A stretch of DNA of 64,000 nt from Microglena sp. YARC (GCA_022414725.1 CM039462.1:80169044-80233043); one strand, 5' to 3'. Numbered from the stretch's first letter, positions 34,201-49,362 are shown. Program-made: numbers and translations. The notes: generated by a model from the sequence alone, not told the origin.

Positions 34201-37200
34201 TATAAGCACTACTTCATTCATGTATAACCCACTTTATTTACCTACAGCACTTTGTTTATGTATAGCACTTTCTTCATGTATACACTTTATTTTACCTAAC
34301 AGCACTTTGTTTTATGTATAGCCATCCACTTTCTTCACATGTATACACTTTTATTTACCTACAGCCATTTGTTTATGTATAGCACTTTCTTCATGTATAC
34401 ACTTTTATTTTACAGCACTTTGTTTATGTATAGCACTTCTTTCTTCATGTATAACACTTATTTACCTACAGCCACTTTGTTTATGTATAGCACTTTGCAT
34501 GTATCAGCATTTATTTACCTACAGCATCTTATGAATACACTTTATTTACCTACAGCACTTTTGTTTATGTATAGCACTTTCTTCATGTATACACTTATTT
34601 ACCACAGCACTATTGTTTATGTACACTTTGTTTAGTATAAACCACTTTCTATTCATGTATAACACTTTAAATTTACCTACAGCACTTTGTATATCACTTT
34701 TTATGTATGTATAAAGCACTTTCTTCATGTATACACTTTATTTACCTACAGCACTTTGTTTATGTATAGCACTTTCTTCATGTATACACTTTATTTACCT
34801 ACAGCACCTTTGTTTATGTATAGCTACTTTCTTCATGTATACAACTTTATTTACCTACAGCACTTTGTTTATGTATATCAATTTCTTCAATGTATACACT
34901 TTATTTACCTACAGCACTTTGTTTATGTATAGCACTTTCTTCATGTATACACTTTATTTACCTACAGCACTTTGTTTATGTATAGCACTTTCTTCATGTA
35001 TACACTTTATTTACCTACAGCACTTTGTTTATGTATAGCACTTTCTTCATGTATACACTTTATTTACCTACAGCACTTTGTTTATGTATAGCACTTTCTT
35101 CATGTATACACTTTATTTACCTACAGCACTTTGTTTATGTATAGCACTTCTTCATGTATACACTTTATTTACCTACAGCACTTTTGTTTATGTATAGCAC
35201 TTTCTTCATGTATACACTTTATTTACCTACAGCACTTTGTTTATGTATAGCACTTTCTTCATGTATACACTTTATTTACCTACAGCACTTTGTTTATGTA
35301 TAGCACTTTCTTCATGTATACACTTTATTTACCTACAGCACTTTGTTTATGTATAGCACTTTCTTCATGTATACACTTTATTTACCTACAGCACTTTGTT
35401 TATGTATAGCACTTTATTTTCTTCATGTATAGCACTACACTTATTTACCTACAGCACTTTGTTTATGTATAGCACTTTCTTCATGTATACACTTTTTATT
35501 TACCTACAGCACTTTGTTTATGTATAGCACTTTCTTCATGTATACACTTTATTTACACCTACAGCACTTTGTTTTATGTACTTTGTTTATGTATATCACT
35601 TTCTTCATGTATACACTTTATTTACCTACAGCACTTTGTTTATGTATAGCACTTTCTTCATGTATACACTTTTATTTACCTACAGCACTTTGTTTATGTA
35701 CTTTCTTAGCACTTTATTTCTTCATGTATACACTTTATTTACCTACAGCACTTTGTTTATGTATAGCACTTTCTTCATGTATACACTTTATTTACCTACA
35801 GCACTTTGTTTTATGTATAGCACTTTCTTCATGTATACACTTTATTTACCTACAGCACTTTGTTTATGATATAGCACTTTCTTCATGTATACACTTTATT
35901 TACCTACAGCACTTTGTTTATGTATAGCACTTTCTTCATGTATACACTTATACTTTATTTACCTACAGCACTTTTGTTTATGTATAGCACTTTCTTCATG
36001 TATACACTTTATTTACCTACAGCACTTTGTTTATGTATAGCACATTTCTTACAGCACATGTATTACACTTTATTTACCTACAGCACTTTTGTTTATTGTA
36101 TTAGCACTTTCTTCATGTATACACTTTATTTACCTACAGCACTTTTGTTTATGTATAGCACTGTATACACTTCATGTATACACATTTTTATTTACCTACA
36201 GCACTTTGTTTATGTATAGCACTTTCTTCATGTATAACACTTTATTTACCTACAGCACTTTGTTTATGTATAGCACTTTCTTCATGTATACACTTTATTT
36301 ACCTACAGCACTTTGTTTATGTATAGCACTTTACAGCACTTTGTTACATGTATACACTTTATTTACCTACAGCACATGTATATAGCACTTTCTTCATGTA
36401 TACACTTTATTTAACCTACAGCACTTTGTATACACTTTATTTTATGTATAGCACTTTCTCATGTATAACACTTTATTTACCTTTATTTACAGCACTTTGT
36501 TTATGTACTTTATTTACCTAAGCACTTTGTTTATGTATATTTCTTCATGTATACACTTTATTTACCTACAGCACTTTGTTTATGTATAGCACTTTCTTCA
36601 TGTATACACTTTATTTACCTACAGCACTTTGTTTATGTATAGCACTTTCTTCATGTATACACTTTATTTACCTACAGCACTTTGTTTATGTATAGCACTT
36701 TCTTCATGTATACACTTTATTTACCTACAGCACTTTGTTTATGTATAGCACTTTCTTCATGTATACACTTTATTTACCTACAGCACTTTGTTTATGTATA
36801 GCACTTTCTTCATGTATACACTTTATTTACCTACAGCACTTTGTTTATGTATAGCACTTTCTTCATGTATACACTTTATTTACCTACAGCACTTTGTTTA
36901 TGTATAGCACTTTCTTCATGTATACACTTTATTTACCTACAGCACTTTGTTTATTATAGCACTTTCTTTCATGTATACACTTTATTTACCTACAGCACTT
37001 TGTTTATTATACAGCACTTTCTTCATGTATACACTTTATTTACCTACAGCACTTTGTTTATGTATAGCACTTTCTTCATGTATACACTTTATTTACCTAC
37101 AGCACTTTGTTTTATGTATAGCACTTTCTTCATGTTATTAGCACTTTATTGTATACCACTACCTACAGCACTTTGTTTATGTATAGCACTTTCTTCATGT

Positions 37201-39080
37201 ATACACTTTATTTACCTAACAGCACTTATGTATACAGCATTTTGTTTCATGTATAGCACTTTCTTCATGTATAAACACTTTATTTACCTACAGCACTTTG
37301 TTTATGTATAGCACTTTCTTCAATGTATACACTTTATTTACTACAAGCACTTTTGTTTATGTATAGCACTTTCTTCATGTATACACTTTATTTACCTACA
37401 GCACTTTGTTTATGTATAGCACTTTCTTCATGTTATACACTTTATTTACCTACAGCACTTTGTTTATGTATAGCAACTTTTCTTCATGTATACACTTTAT
37501 TTACCTACAGCACTTTGTTTTATGTATAGCACTTTCTTCATGTATACACTTTATTTACCTACAGCACTTTGTTTATGTATAGCACTTTTCTTCATGTATA
37601 CACTTTATTTACCTACAGCACTTTGTTTATGTATAGCACTTTCTTCATGTATACACTTTTATTTACCTACAGCACTTTGTTTTATGTATCAGCACTTTCT
37701 TCATGTATACACTTTATTTACCTACAGCACTTTGTTTATGTATAGCACTTTCTTCATGTATACACTTTATTTACCTACAGCACTTTGTTTATGTATAGCA
37801 CTTCTTTCTTCATGTATACACTTTATTTACCTACAGCACTTTGTTTATGTATAGCACTTTCTTCATGTATACACTTTATTTACCTACAGCACTTTGTTTA
37901 TGTATAGCACTTTCTTCATGTATACACTTTATTTACCTACAGCACTTTTGTTTATGTATAGCACTTTCTTTCATGTATACACTTTATTTACCTACAGCAC
38001 TTTGTTTATGTATACACTTTCTTCATGTATAACACTTTATTTACCTACAGCACTTTGTTTATGTATAGCACTTTCTTCATGTATACACTTTATTTACTAC
38101 AGCACTTTGTTTATGTATATGCACTTCTTCATGTATACACTTTATTTACCTACAGCACTTTGTTTATGTATACTTTCTTCATGTATACACTTTATTTACC
38201 TACAGCACTTTGTTTATGTATAGCACTTTCTTTCATGTATACACTTTATTTACCTACAGCACTTTGTTTATGTATAGCACTTTCTTCATGTATACACTTT
38301 ATTTACCTACAGCACCTTTGTTTATGTATAGCACTTTCTTCATGTATACACTTTATTTACCTACAGCACTTTGTTTATGTATAGCACTTTTCTTCATGTA
38401 TACACTTTATTTACCTACAGCACTTTTTATGTATAGCACTTTCTTCATGTATACACTTTTTACCTACAGCACTTTGTTTATGTATAGCACTTTTTCATGT
38501 ATACTTTATTTACCTACAGCACTTTGTTTTATGTATACTTTCTTCATGTATACACTTTATTTACCTACAGCACTTTGTTTATGTATAGCACTTTCTTCAT
38601 GTACCTACAGCACTTTGTTTATGTATAGCACTTTCTTCATGTATACACTTTATTTACCTACAGCACTTTGTTTATGTATAGCACTTTCTTCATGCACTTT
38701 ATTTACCTACAGCATATGTATACACGTATTTATACAGCACTTTGTTTATGTATAGCACTTCATGTAACACTTTATTTACCTACAGCACTAGCATGCACCT
38801 ACAGGCCACTTTCTTTCTGGCAGCATATGTATAGGCAGCACAGCACATGTACCTAATGTATAGCACTTTCTTCAATGTTATACAGCACTTGTTTATGTAT
38901 AGCACTTTCTTCATGTTTTGTTTATGTATAGCACATGTACTACAGCACAGTGTTACTACAGCACTTTGTTTATGTATACACTTTCTTCATGACTTTATTT
39001 ACTACAGCACTTTGTGGGTTATTTTCTATCACTTTCTTCATGTACAGCACTTTGTTTATAAATAGCACTTTCTTTATATG
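31246..39080 (+). repeat. 53-bp satellite array, about 7.8 kb
   Basis: The unit reads tagcactttcttcatgtata, cactttatttacctacag, cactttgtttatgta (53 bp). There are roughly 140-150 copies, nearly perfect in 34.7-35.4 and 36.5-36.95 kb and indel-ridden toward the gap and the right end. Each unit contains ttatttacctacag followed by CAC, which looks like a 3' splice site. The array may be acceptor-side amplification of an exon not found here. Long frames such as FMYTLYLPTALCLCIA are artefacts of a unit that rotates the frame. Confidence 0.95.
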
Positions 39081-39092
39081 TACACTTTATTT

Positions 39093-39190
39093 TATTTGTG
39101 ATTTTTTTTTTTTTTTTTTTTTTCATTCATTCATTTATTTATTCATTTGTTCATTTGTTCATTCATTTATTCATTTGTTTGTTTATTTGC
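39093..39190. repeat. Poly-T and (CATT)n tract
   Basis: A T-run (about 39103-39123) is followed by catt/tttgttcatt repeats. It lies just upstream of the first recognised exon of gene 2. Confidence 0.9.
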
Positions 39191-39257
39191 ATGTTCATGT
39201 GAAACCAACAATGTAAAGGCACTTGTTTGGTTGAATCTGTTTTGTGCATCCGCTCAG

Positions 39258-39362
39258 GTGTTCTTTCGCTTGAATGAAATGGACGACATGCTGGATATGG
39301 TAGCGCACAGTGCTGTAACAGTGGGAGAAATACATGCAGGAGCTCACCAAGCACGCACCGAG
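39258..39362 (+). CDS. Gene 2 exon 1 (first recognised)
   Basis: Between catccgctcag and gtgagcatgt, 35 codons, phase 0. Begins VFFRLNEMDDMLDMVAHSAV and ends QARTE. An initiator codon is not identified. An upstream exon may lie in the satellite or the gap. Confidence 0.7.
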
Positions 39363-40979
39363 GTGAGCATGTGTAACTTGTTTGTGTTCATCGTCGGCGC
39401 CGGCGTCGGCGTCATCATCATTATCATCATCATCATCATCATCATCACCACCACCACCACCACCACCCAAACCACCAAAACCACCACCACCACCACCACC
39501 ACCAGCAACAGAATGCAAGCAGCTCCAGCTCGGCTCTAGACCACTGCTCACATCTGCCTCATGAATTCTGCTCAATAGGACAAGGAAAATAACATGTAAA
39601 CGAAACACCAACAACAACATCTGCCTCATGAATTGCACTCAATAGGACGAGAAAAATAAAATCTAAAAAGCACAACATTGATCACATCTGCCTCATGAAT
39701 TCCACTCAATAGGACAAGGAAAAGAATACATAAAAACTGCAACATTGATCACATCTGCCTCATGAATTCCACTCAATATGACATAGAAAATAATGTCAAA
39801 AAAGCACAACTTGGATCACAGCTGCCTCATGAATTCCACTCAATAGGACAAGGAAAATAGTATATAAAAAAAAAAACCACCACTAACATCTGCCTCATGA
39901 ATTGCACTCATAGGACAAGGAAAATAATATATAAAAAGTACATCGATCACATCTGCCCCATCATGAACATAGTATATAAGAAACAAGGAATATGATATAT
40001 AAAAATCATGATATATAAAAAGGAAATCATGATATATAAAAAGGAAAAAGGAAATTAATATTCCTAAACAAAAATCTACAGCACCGCTCACATCTGCCCC
40101 ACAAAATCCGCTCATAGGACAAAAACTTCATCCGAGCTCGGATTGTGCGACTGAAGAGGCATGCCGACAGTGTTGCGAAGGGGCTGAAAGCAAAAGAAGA
40201 AGAAATGACACTGGCACAGGTCAGTAAACTTGGGCTAACACAATTTGTGTGTTTTTACAAGAAGGATTGTCGTCTCGAAGGGATATGTATATCAGCGGTT
40301 TGATCGTAGTCATATTTTGAACTGAATAAGGTAAATCACAACTCGTAGGAGGTTTGCCAACCGTGTTGCCGCTGGCCTGACAGCAAAAGCAGAAAAACAC
40401 TGGCACAGGTCAGTCAATGAGAAGGTGCACACAACGATTGTATGAGGAGATTGGATTCATTCTGTGTTTATGAGACATATTTTGAACTGAATAAGGTAAA
40501 TCACAACTGGTAGGAGGTATGCCAACTGTGTTGTGAAGGGCCTGAAAGCAAAAGCAGAAAAAATGACACAGGCACAGGTCAGTAAATGTAGGCTAACACA
40601 ATTTGTGTTGTGAATTGTTATGAACAAAGAGTACTAATTTGAACTAAGAGGACTACTTCAAACTGAGAGTACTATTTTAAACTAAGAGTACTCTTTTGAA
40701 CTAAGAGTACTAATTTGAACTAAGAGTACTACTTCGAACTAAGAGTACTGTTTTAAACTAAGAGTACTACTTTGAATTAAGAGTACTAATTTGAACTAAA
40801 GAGAAGTTTCTTGAACTAAGGTCGGTCACAATTAACAGGGTACTACCTCGGATCTGGTTTGTGTCAGGAGACCCACCTCCTGGGGTGAAAGTCCTTTCAC
40901 AACTTAAGAAGAAGAAAATTTGATCAGTGATCAGTGAGAGTGTGCCATGATCCAGCTTTTTAAAAAGAACGATGAAAAT

Positions 40980-41058
<79 letters not shown>

Positions 41059-41871
41059 GTATATATATATATAATTTGTAACACAAATAATCAGAAATTA
41101 CTAAAATAATTTGTCACTGTAGGACGAGTCCAGGGCCCCGTCAGTAAAACCGTTAAAAACCGTTAAAACCATATATTGGGGTTCAGTTTGTCAGTGTCTT
41201 TTTGGCGGAGCCCCCTCTTCAAGGGGGAGGGAGCCCCCATGTTTCCCCATTTGTCCATCCGTCCGAAAAATTGCTTGAAGCCTGACACGTCATCCAACGG
41301 TCGCGTAACTAACTCGCTTCGGTCAGCTCCATCGTTGCCACCTTTCGTTCCGTTGCCAACACACTCAACCAATTGTCCGCGTCGCTTGCGACGCTGCATA
41401 GGACTTGTCTGATTAGCTCCTGCTGACATCATGGTTGGGCAAGTTCCTAATCCTGCACTGTACCAATACAAAAAGCACTGATGAACTGAACCCTAAACAA
41501 TCGTTTTACCCACGGGAAATGCAACACATGTATGCCGCAAAGGTTTTAAACACACTGTTTGTATTTTGTGCAACACGTCACTAATTGAGCGACTCGGTGC
41601 TACTCCAGTGTGTTGCGCTGCCCCCGAACCCCGTGGAGCGCAAAGGCTTCTGGGGAGGGGAGGGGAGGGGGGGGGGGGGGGGGGGGTATTCCTGACTAGT
41701 TTAGCCAGACCCATGCAGCGCCATGCAGCGACGGAATGACGCCGCGTCTCACAAATACCGCAAAGGGATTCATACACTGTTTGTATTTTGTGCGGCACAT
41801 CACTAATTGAGCAACTCGGTGCTACCCGCTTTGCCCCCGAACCCCGTGGAGCGCAAAGGCTTCTGGGGAGG

Positions 41872-41903
<32 letters not shown>

Positions 41904-44900
41904 ATTCCTGACTAGTTTAGCCAGACCCATGCAGCGCCATGCAGCGACGGAATGGCAACGCGTGAAAAAAATGAAAAACAGAGGTTTCATAGGGTATCCA
42001 TTTTTTGTTTTTAGCATGGGTTGTATGTATGTATGTTACAGTCCCGGGGGAGGCCAAATCGGTCAAATAGGCTAAAGGGACTTGCCCAACCGTTTTAGGA
42101 AGAGCTTAAAAAGAAAAAGCACTGATGAGCTGAACCGTGGGTAACGTATTTTGAATCTTGGTCATGGGTTATGTATTTTGAATCTTTGTCATGTTATGTA
42201 TTTTGAATCTTGGTCATGGATAACGCATTTTGAATTTCGATTCAAATGCATGTTTCATGTGCATCTTGCAGGCATCATCCAACCAGTCTTCAGAGAGTTC
42301 AGATGAAAGCATGAGCACTGAGTCAAGGCAAGAGGTCAATGACAGACCAGGAGGGACCAGGACAAGGGCAGGGCCAGAGGCTAAAGAAGGACCAGGGGGG
42401 CCCAGGACAGGGGCCCAGAGATGGACCAGGAAACCCAACCAAGACAAAGCACCACAAACAACAGAGAACAAATCAGCACAAGTGGTAAGTGAAATGTATA
42501 ATTTCAAATTCAAATTCAAATACAAATTCAAATTGAAATACAAATTCAAAAAGGGACCAGGACAGGGGCCCAGAGATGGACCAGGAAACCCAACCAAGAT
42601 AAAGCACCAACAACAACAGAGAACAAATCAGCACAAGTGGTAAGAGAAATGTATCATTTCAAATTCAAATTCAAATACAAATTCAAATACAAATTCAAAA
42701 AGGGACCAGGACAGGCGCCAAGAGATGGACCAGGAAACCCAACCAAGATAAAGCACAAACAACAGCAGTGAACAAATCTGCACAAGTAGTAAGAAAATGT
42801 AATAATCCAAATTCAAATTCAAATTCAACATCAGAGATCACCACTGCACAAATGGTAAGAGAAATGTAACAATTCAATTTCAAATTATAATTAAACAGCA
42901 GAGAACAGAACTGCAGAAGTGGCAAGAGAATGTAACAATTCAAATTCGTATTAAACAATGGAGATCACCACTGCAGAAGTGGTAAGAGAAATGTAAAATT
43001 CCAAATTCAAATTCAAATTCAACAGCAGAGAACAGCACTGCAGAAGTGGTAAGAGAAATGTAACAATTCAATTTCAAATTCAAATTCAACAGCAGAGAAC
43101 ACTGCTGTACAAGTGGTATGAGAAATGTTACAATTCAAATTCAAATTCAAATTCAAATTCAACAGCAGAAAACAGCACTGCACATGTGGTAAGATGAATG
43201 TGACAATTCAAAGTAAAATTAAAATTCAACAGCAGAGGACACCACAGGACAACATGTGATACGTTCACAAGGTACAAATAGCCATTTACCAAAGTAAGTT
43301 GCTATCAACTCTCACTCTCACTCCCACTCTATTACCACTCACTCCCACTCACTCCCACCCACTCCACTCCCACCCACTCCCTCTCACTCTCACTCCCACT
43401 CGCTCATTCTCACTCCCATTTACTTCCACTCACACACTCATGCATGTAATCACACACTGGTGACTCAATGCACCCCCACACTCCCACACACACCTACATG
43501 CACACACTCACACACACTCACACACCCACACACACCTCCATGCACACACACTCCTACACACTCCCCCCCACACACACACTCCCACACACTCTCACGCACA
43601 CCTACATGCACACACTCACACACCCTCACATGCACCCACACACACCTACATGCACACACACCCACACTCTCACAACTGCCCATGTGTGCAGGATGAAAAG
43701 CACTCCCACTCACTCTCACACACACCTACGTGCACACGCACTCACGCACGCTCACACACCCTCACATGCACACACACACACCTACATGCACACACACCCA
43801 CACTCTCACAACTGCCCATGTGTGCAGGATGAAAAAGAACTACCACTCACACTCACTCACGCACACTCCCACATGCACCCACCCCCCCACACACACACCT
43901 ACATGCACACACACACCTACACCCACACGCTTATACATGCACACACACCCAAACTCTCACAACTGCCCATGTGTGAAGGATGAAAAAGAACAGGATGCAA
44001 AAGCACTCCCACTCACTCTCACTCCCAAACACACCCACCCACACCCACACACTCCCAAACACACCCACACACTCCCAAACACACCCACACACTCCCACAC
44101 ACACCTACATGCACACACACTCACACTCTCACAACTGCTCATGTGTGCAGGATGAAAAAGAACAGGATGCAAAAGCACTCCCACCCACTCTCACTTCCAA
44201 ACACGCCCACACACTCCCACACACACCTACATGCACACACACTCACACTCTCACAACTGCCCATGTGTGCAGGATGAAAAAGAACAGGATGCAAAAGCAC
44301 TCCCACACACTCTCACTTCCAAAAACACCCACACACTCCCACACACACCTACATGCACACACACTCACACTCTCACAACTGCCCATGTGTGCAGGATGAA
44401 AAAGAACAGGATGCAAAAGCACTCCCACACACTCTCACTTCCAAACACACCCACACACTCCCACACACACCTACATGCACACACACTCACACTCTCACAA
44501 CTGCCCATGTGTGCAGGATGAAAAAGAACAGGATGCAAAAGCACTCCCACACACTCTCACTCCCAAAGACACCCACACACTCCCACACACACCTACATGC
44601 ACACACTCTCACACTCTCACAACTGCCCATGTGTGCAGGATGAAAAAGAACAGGGTGCAAAAGACCAGGATGCTAGTCACTCCCACACTCCCACACACAC
44701 CTACATGCACACACACTCACACTCTCTCACCTGCTCATGTGTGCAGGATGAAAAAGAACAGGATGCAAAAGACCTCTTCCTTCTTCAGAAGCGCATCGAG
44801 GCCATCGACTTTATCATTGATTATCTGGAGAACAAGGTGATTGCTCCGCATGCCTAGATAGCATATATATATATAGATATATAGATATATAGATATATAT

Positions 44901-46418
44901 ATAGATATATATACCGTACTAGTATATATATATATACTAGTACGGTAGCCCGTGTGGCCGGTGGCCACCCCACCCCCACCCCCACACCTAGGCCATGGGT
45001 CCTAGTCTGGTTTGGGTTACATAACGGGTAACGCCCTTGTATGCCCCCCCTCCCCCCGCCCCTCCCCCCCCCCCTCCCCCCCCCCCCTCCCTTACACACA
45101 GTCAAGAAATCAGCCATCTCAGCCCTTGCTCGACGCTCCCCTGCCTCTCCCCCCCTCCCCCAACCCCCCTGCACACACACTTCTTCTCCCTACCTATTCC
45201 CCTTCTGCTTCAGGTGTGGCCTCCCACCCTGTCATACACACATACCATCCCCCCCTCCCTCATTCTGACCTCTCCCTACCCCTCACCCACCCCATCCACA
45301 CGCACTCTCTTTCTCTCACCTTACCCCCCACCACCCTCCCTTCCCCCAACCACCAACACGCACAAACAATCTTCTTCTCCCTACCTCGTACCCTTCACTT
45401 CACCCTGTGGGAATCAATCGTGCAGAAAGAGGGAACCGCTGTGCTTCGAACCTACCAACATTACGAGCGCTCAGTCGCTCAGATTCCGATCGTGCAATTG
45501 CATGGCTACAAACCTGCAGCTTCGTCTTCTCGTACAGTGCCCCAGTCGAGACTCGATCAACTCAGAACAGCAAAAATCGCAGCAACGTACTTCATATTCT
45601 ATACAACGGAAAGAGCTTGCAAAGATGGGATGATCGTGGCAAGCGCGAGAGTGTCCAGGGGGACGGAATGGCCATGGCGATCTGAACAAAGGTAATTAAT
45701 CGCAACTGGATGCCAATCACTACGAATGTGATGCGATGGCATGGCAAAAATGCGTGAGATAAATGGTGGCAACGCTCGCAGACGGAGAAAAAAGCATCAC
45801 GATATGAAGGTCTGGCTTGATTATGATCCAGGCATAATTCCTCAGGCTGGGCAGCATCGTCTTAGCGCCTGGATTGGTTACCAGCTTCGTGTTCCTCCTC
45901 AGGCACGGTAGCTCGTTCCTGACTCCTTGCGAGATTACCAGCATGACGTAGCTCCTCGGATCGGGCAGCGCGGGCATCACGTCGACGCTTGTTGGCTATT
46001 TCCCTGTCTTCCTTGCTCTGGCAAGCTCGCTTTGAGCACTGGCTGGCGTTTTTGCGGGCCCTCCTGTCCATTATGACCGTTGCCATGCATCATGGTCGCA
46101 TTATCCGTGAAGAACTGAAAGCTATTATTCCGAGCGCCATGCCAAGCCATACGAGGGTCGGCTGGTGACCTCCGAGGAGAGGATCTTCTGATTCTAAATG
46201 TCTTGCCGTCATAGTATCGGAGGCAATTGTGGACTTGCTATGAGCGCGCGCGCTTAGCTTAGCGAATCTGCAGTTTTGGTGTTTGAAAATTCCGCTAGGC
46301 GGGGAGTTGCTAGTTGGGTGAACGAAAAGTCGGTTGCAAGTCGGTTACACTTCGCACATGGGCACGCGATGATGACACCACCACGACCACCACGACCACC
46401 GCGAACACCACGACCATG

Positions 46419-46457
<39 letters not shown>

Positions 46458-48959
46458 ACTACGGTAGCCCGTTTGGCCGTTTGCCACCCCTTCCTGCCCC
46501 CTCCCTCTTTTCTGTCTCCTACCCTTCTTTACTTCTCCTTCACCCTCCCTCCATCTCCCCCCCTTCTGTTTGTTTTCTCATATCCTCCTTGCCTTCCCCT
46601 TGACACTTGACCCTACCTCCGTCTCTCCCTTTTCCCACTATCCCCTGCCCTACCCCATACTCATAGGGCAGGGCTGAGAAAGATTGAGCGCTTAGCCACG
46701 GACCAGGCGGACTCTAGAAAGGATTGTAAGATCGGGATTAATTCAGTCAAGTTCCAAGTGACTCAGAAAGCAATTGAATCATCAATCATGATGATAATGG
46801 AGGCTAGCTGAGGCTACTCCTTTTATTTGCGTATCAGACCCACGGATGGAGGAGTCAAATCAGCTCTTGGAGATTCATTGTGAATTCGCCTGAATGACCC
46901 CCCAAAGCTGCTGATGTTTCGAACATGCAAGACTTGGAATACTGGCAGCTTGTTCTTCTCGCACAATCACCCAGTTGTGTTAGCACGCTTTTGCTTTGAT
47001 AAAAAAACTCCGCATTTCATTAAGTCAAAGTCAAATCGCTCGATCGATACAACCAAATGGTCGAAAGGATCATTCCCGAAGCCGAAAGCTGTTGTACGGA
47101 GCGCAATGGGATGTGGACGTATAGCTTGAGCGCCATGTAAGCTGGAGTTATCGATGCAGTGGAAAGAGGTTGCAGACATGGGATGGACAGAGCAAGGGTG
47201 AGAACGCCCAGCGAGACCAGCGCTGACTGATTGGCAGCCTTGCATTCCTCTTCAGGTATGACAGCATAGGCTTCGCATGCCTGGTTAGAAGCCAGGCGTT
47301 CTTCATCGGGTATGGCAGCCCTGGCCTCGTTGACAGCTCCGGATCGCGAATTGTGACTCGTGGAGGGCAGGGCAGGGCAGGGTATCACAGGACAGAGGGG
47401 GCAGGGCGGAAAGGGCAATGGCGCGCAGGTGTAATTTTGATGTGGAGGAGTGGAAGTTGGATGCTGAAAAACGCAATTAGGAATTTGATTTTTTTTGCAG
47501 TACAGTACTGCAATTGTCCGTGTTAGGGTTTCTGGTCCGTCTATACCCCCTGCCCCCCGCCTGGGCCCTCCGCCCCCCAACACACAAACGAAAGAACGAA
47601 CAAAAAGTCTGCAAACTATTCACAGAAATCCTTCTCCAGAAGCGCATCGAGGCCATTCAATTCATCATCGAATATATGGATACCTAAGTGATTGCTGTGT
47701 TTTACGATGTTGCGCTGTGTCTCACTGTGGTTTGCTATGTTGCGCTGTGTTTTTTGGCGGAGCCCCCTCTTCAAGGGGGCGGGAGCCCCCATGTTTAGCC
47801 ATTTGTCCGTCCGACCGGAAAAAAAACTTGAAGGCTGACACGTCAGCCAACGGTCGCGTAACTAAATCGCTTCGACAGTGTTTCGCCTTCTCCAGAAGCG
47901 CATTGAGGCCATTGACTTCATCATCGATTATCTGGATAACAAGTTGATTGCTGTATTTTGCGATGTTGTGCTGTGGTTTTACTGTGTTGTGCTTTTTCTT
48001 TTTTCCTTTTTTTGCTACTAGACTTCATCATTGAATACCGGATAACAAGGTGATTCCTGTGTTTTGCGATGTTGTGCTGTGTCTCGCTGTGGTTTACTGT
48101 GTTTTGCTGTTTGTTTGCTGTGTTTTGCTACTAGAATTCATCATCAAACATCTTGATATCAAGGTGATAGCTGCGGTTTCCGATGTTGTGCTGTGTCTCG
48201 CTGTGGTTCCGATGTTGTGCTGTGTCTCGCTGTGGGTTGCTGTGTTTTGCTACTAGAATTCATCACTGAATATCTGGATATCATGGTGATTGCTGTGGTT
48301 TCCGATGTTGTGCTGTTCCTCCCTGTGGTTTGCGATGTGCTGTGGTTTGCTGTGGTTTGCTACCAGAATTCATCATTAAATATCTGACTATTAGGGTGAT
48401 TGCTGTGTTTTCTGATGTTGTGCCGTGTTTTGCTGTGCTGTGCCACTAGAATTCATCATCGAATATCGGAAAAATCAAGATGATTGCTGTGTTTTCCGAT
48501 GTTGTGCTGTGGTTTGCTGTTTTGTGCTGTTTGTTGCTGTGTTTTGCTACTAAAATTCGTCATAGAATATCTGGCTGCTAAGGTGATTGCTCCGCATGTC
48601 TAGCTCTCCCTTGCCAATCAGATGTTGCTGTCTAGTGCTGTGTTGTGTGCTGTGTGTTGTGTGCTGTTTGTTGTGTGCTGTATGCTCGTGCTGTGCTGTG
48701 TTTTGCTGTTGTCTGGAGGCTGCTGATGGTGATGGTGATGTTGTTGGTGGTGGTGATGATGATCATGTATGATGATATATATACACGGTTATCCATATAT
48801 ACATACATGTATGGTTATGATTATGATGATCAGTCCTATGCTCACCGATTGAATGCAGGATGAGGACATCACATTCGACGGGTATGAGATCATCCTGAAA
48901 GGCTGATAGACCATGTAATCAGTCCAAACAAACAATTGTGATGATAGCGATGATGATGG

Positions 48960-48991
<32 letters not shown>

Positions 48992-49156
48992 ATGATGATG
49001 GTGGTGGTGGTGATGGTGGTGATGATGATGGTGGTGGTGATGATGATGATGATTATGATGGTGGTGGTGGTGTGGTGGTGGTGGTGAAGGAGGTGGTAAT
49101 AATGGTGACGGTGATGGTGATGGTGATCGTGATGATGATAACGATGATGATGCTGG

Positions 49157-49212
<56 letters not shown>

Positions 49213-49321
49213 GTGGTGATGATGATGATGATGATAATGATGATGATGATGATGATGATGGTGATGGTGATGGTGATGGTGATGGTGATGGTGATGGTGA
49301 TGATGATGATGATGGTGATGG

Positions 49322-49362
<41 letters not shown>

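Noticed and set aside
31459..38856. Membrane-protein-like frames (FMYTLYLPTALCLCIA)
   Set aside because: The 53-bp unit rotates frame each copy and produces the same three peptides in turn, ending at the same motif. This is satellite DNA.
45036..45695. Proline-rich gene at 45.0-45.7 kb
   Set aside because: The frames are carried by C-rich sequence, lack consistent splice phase with gene 2, and have no recognisable domain.
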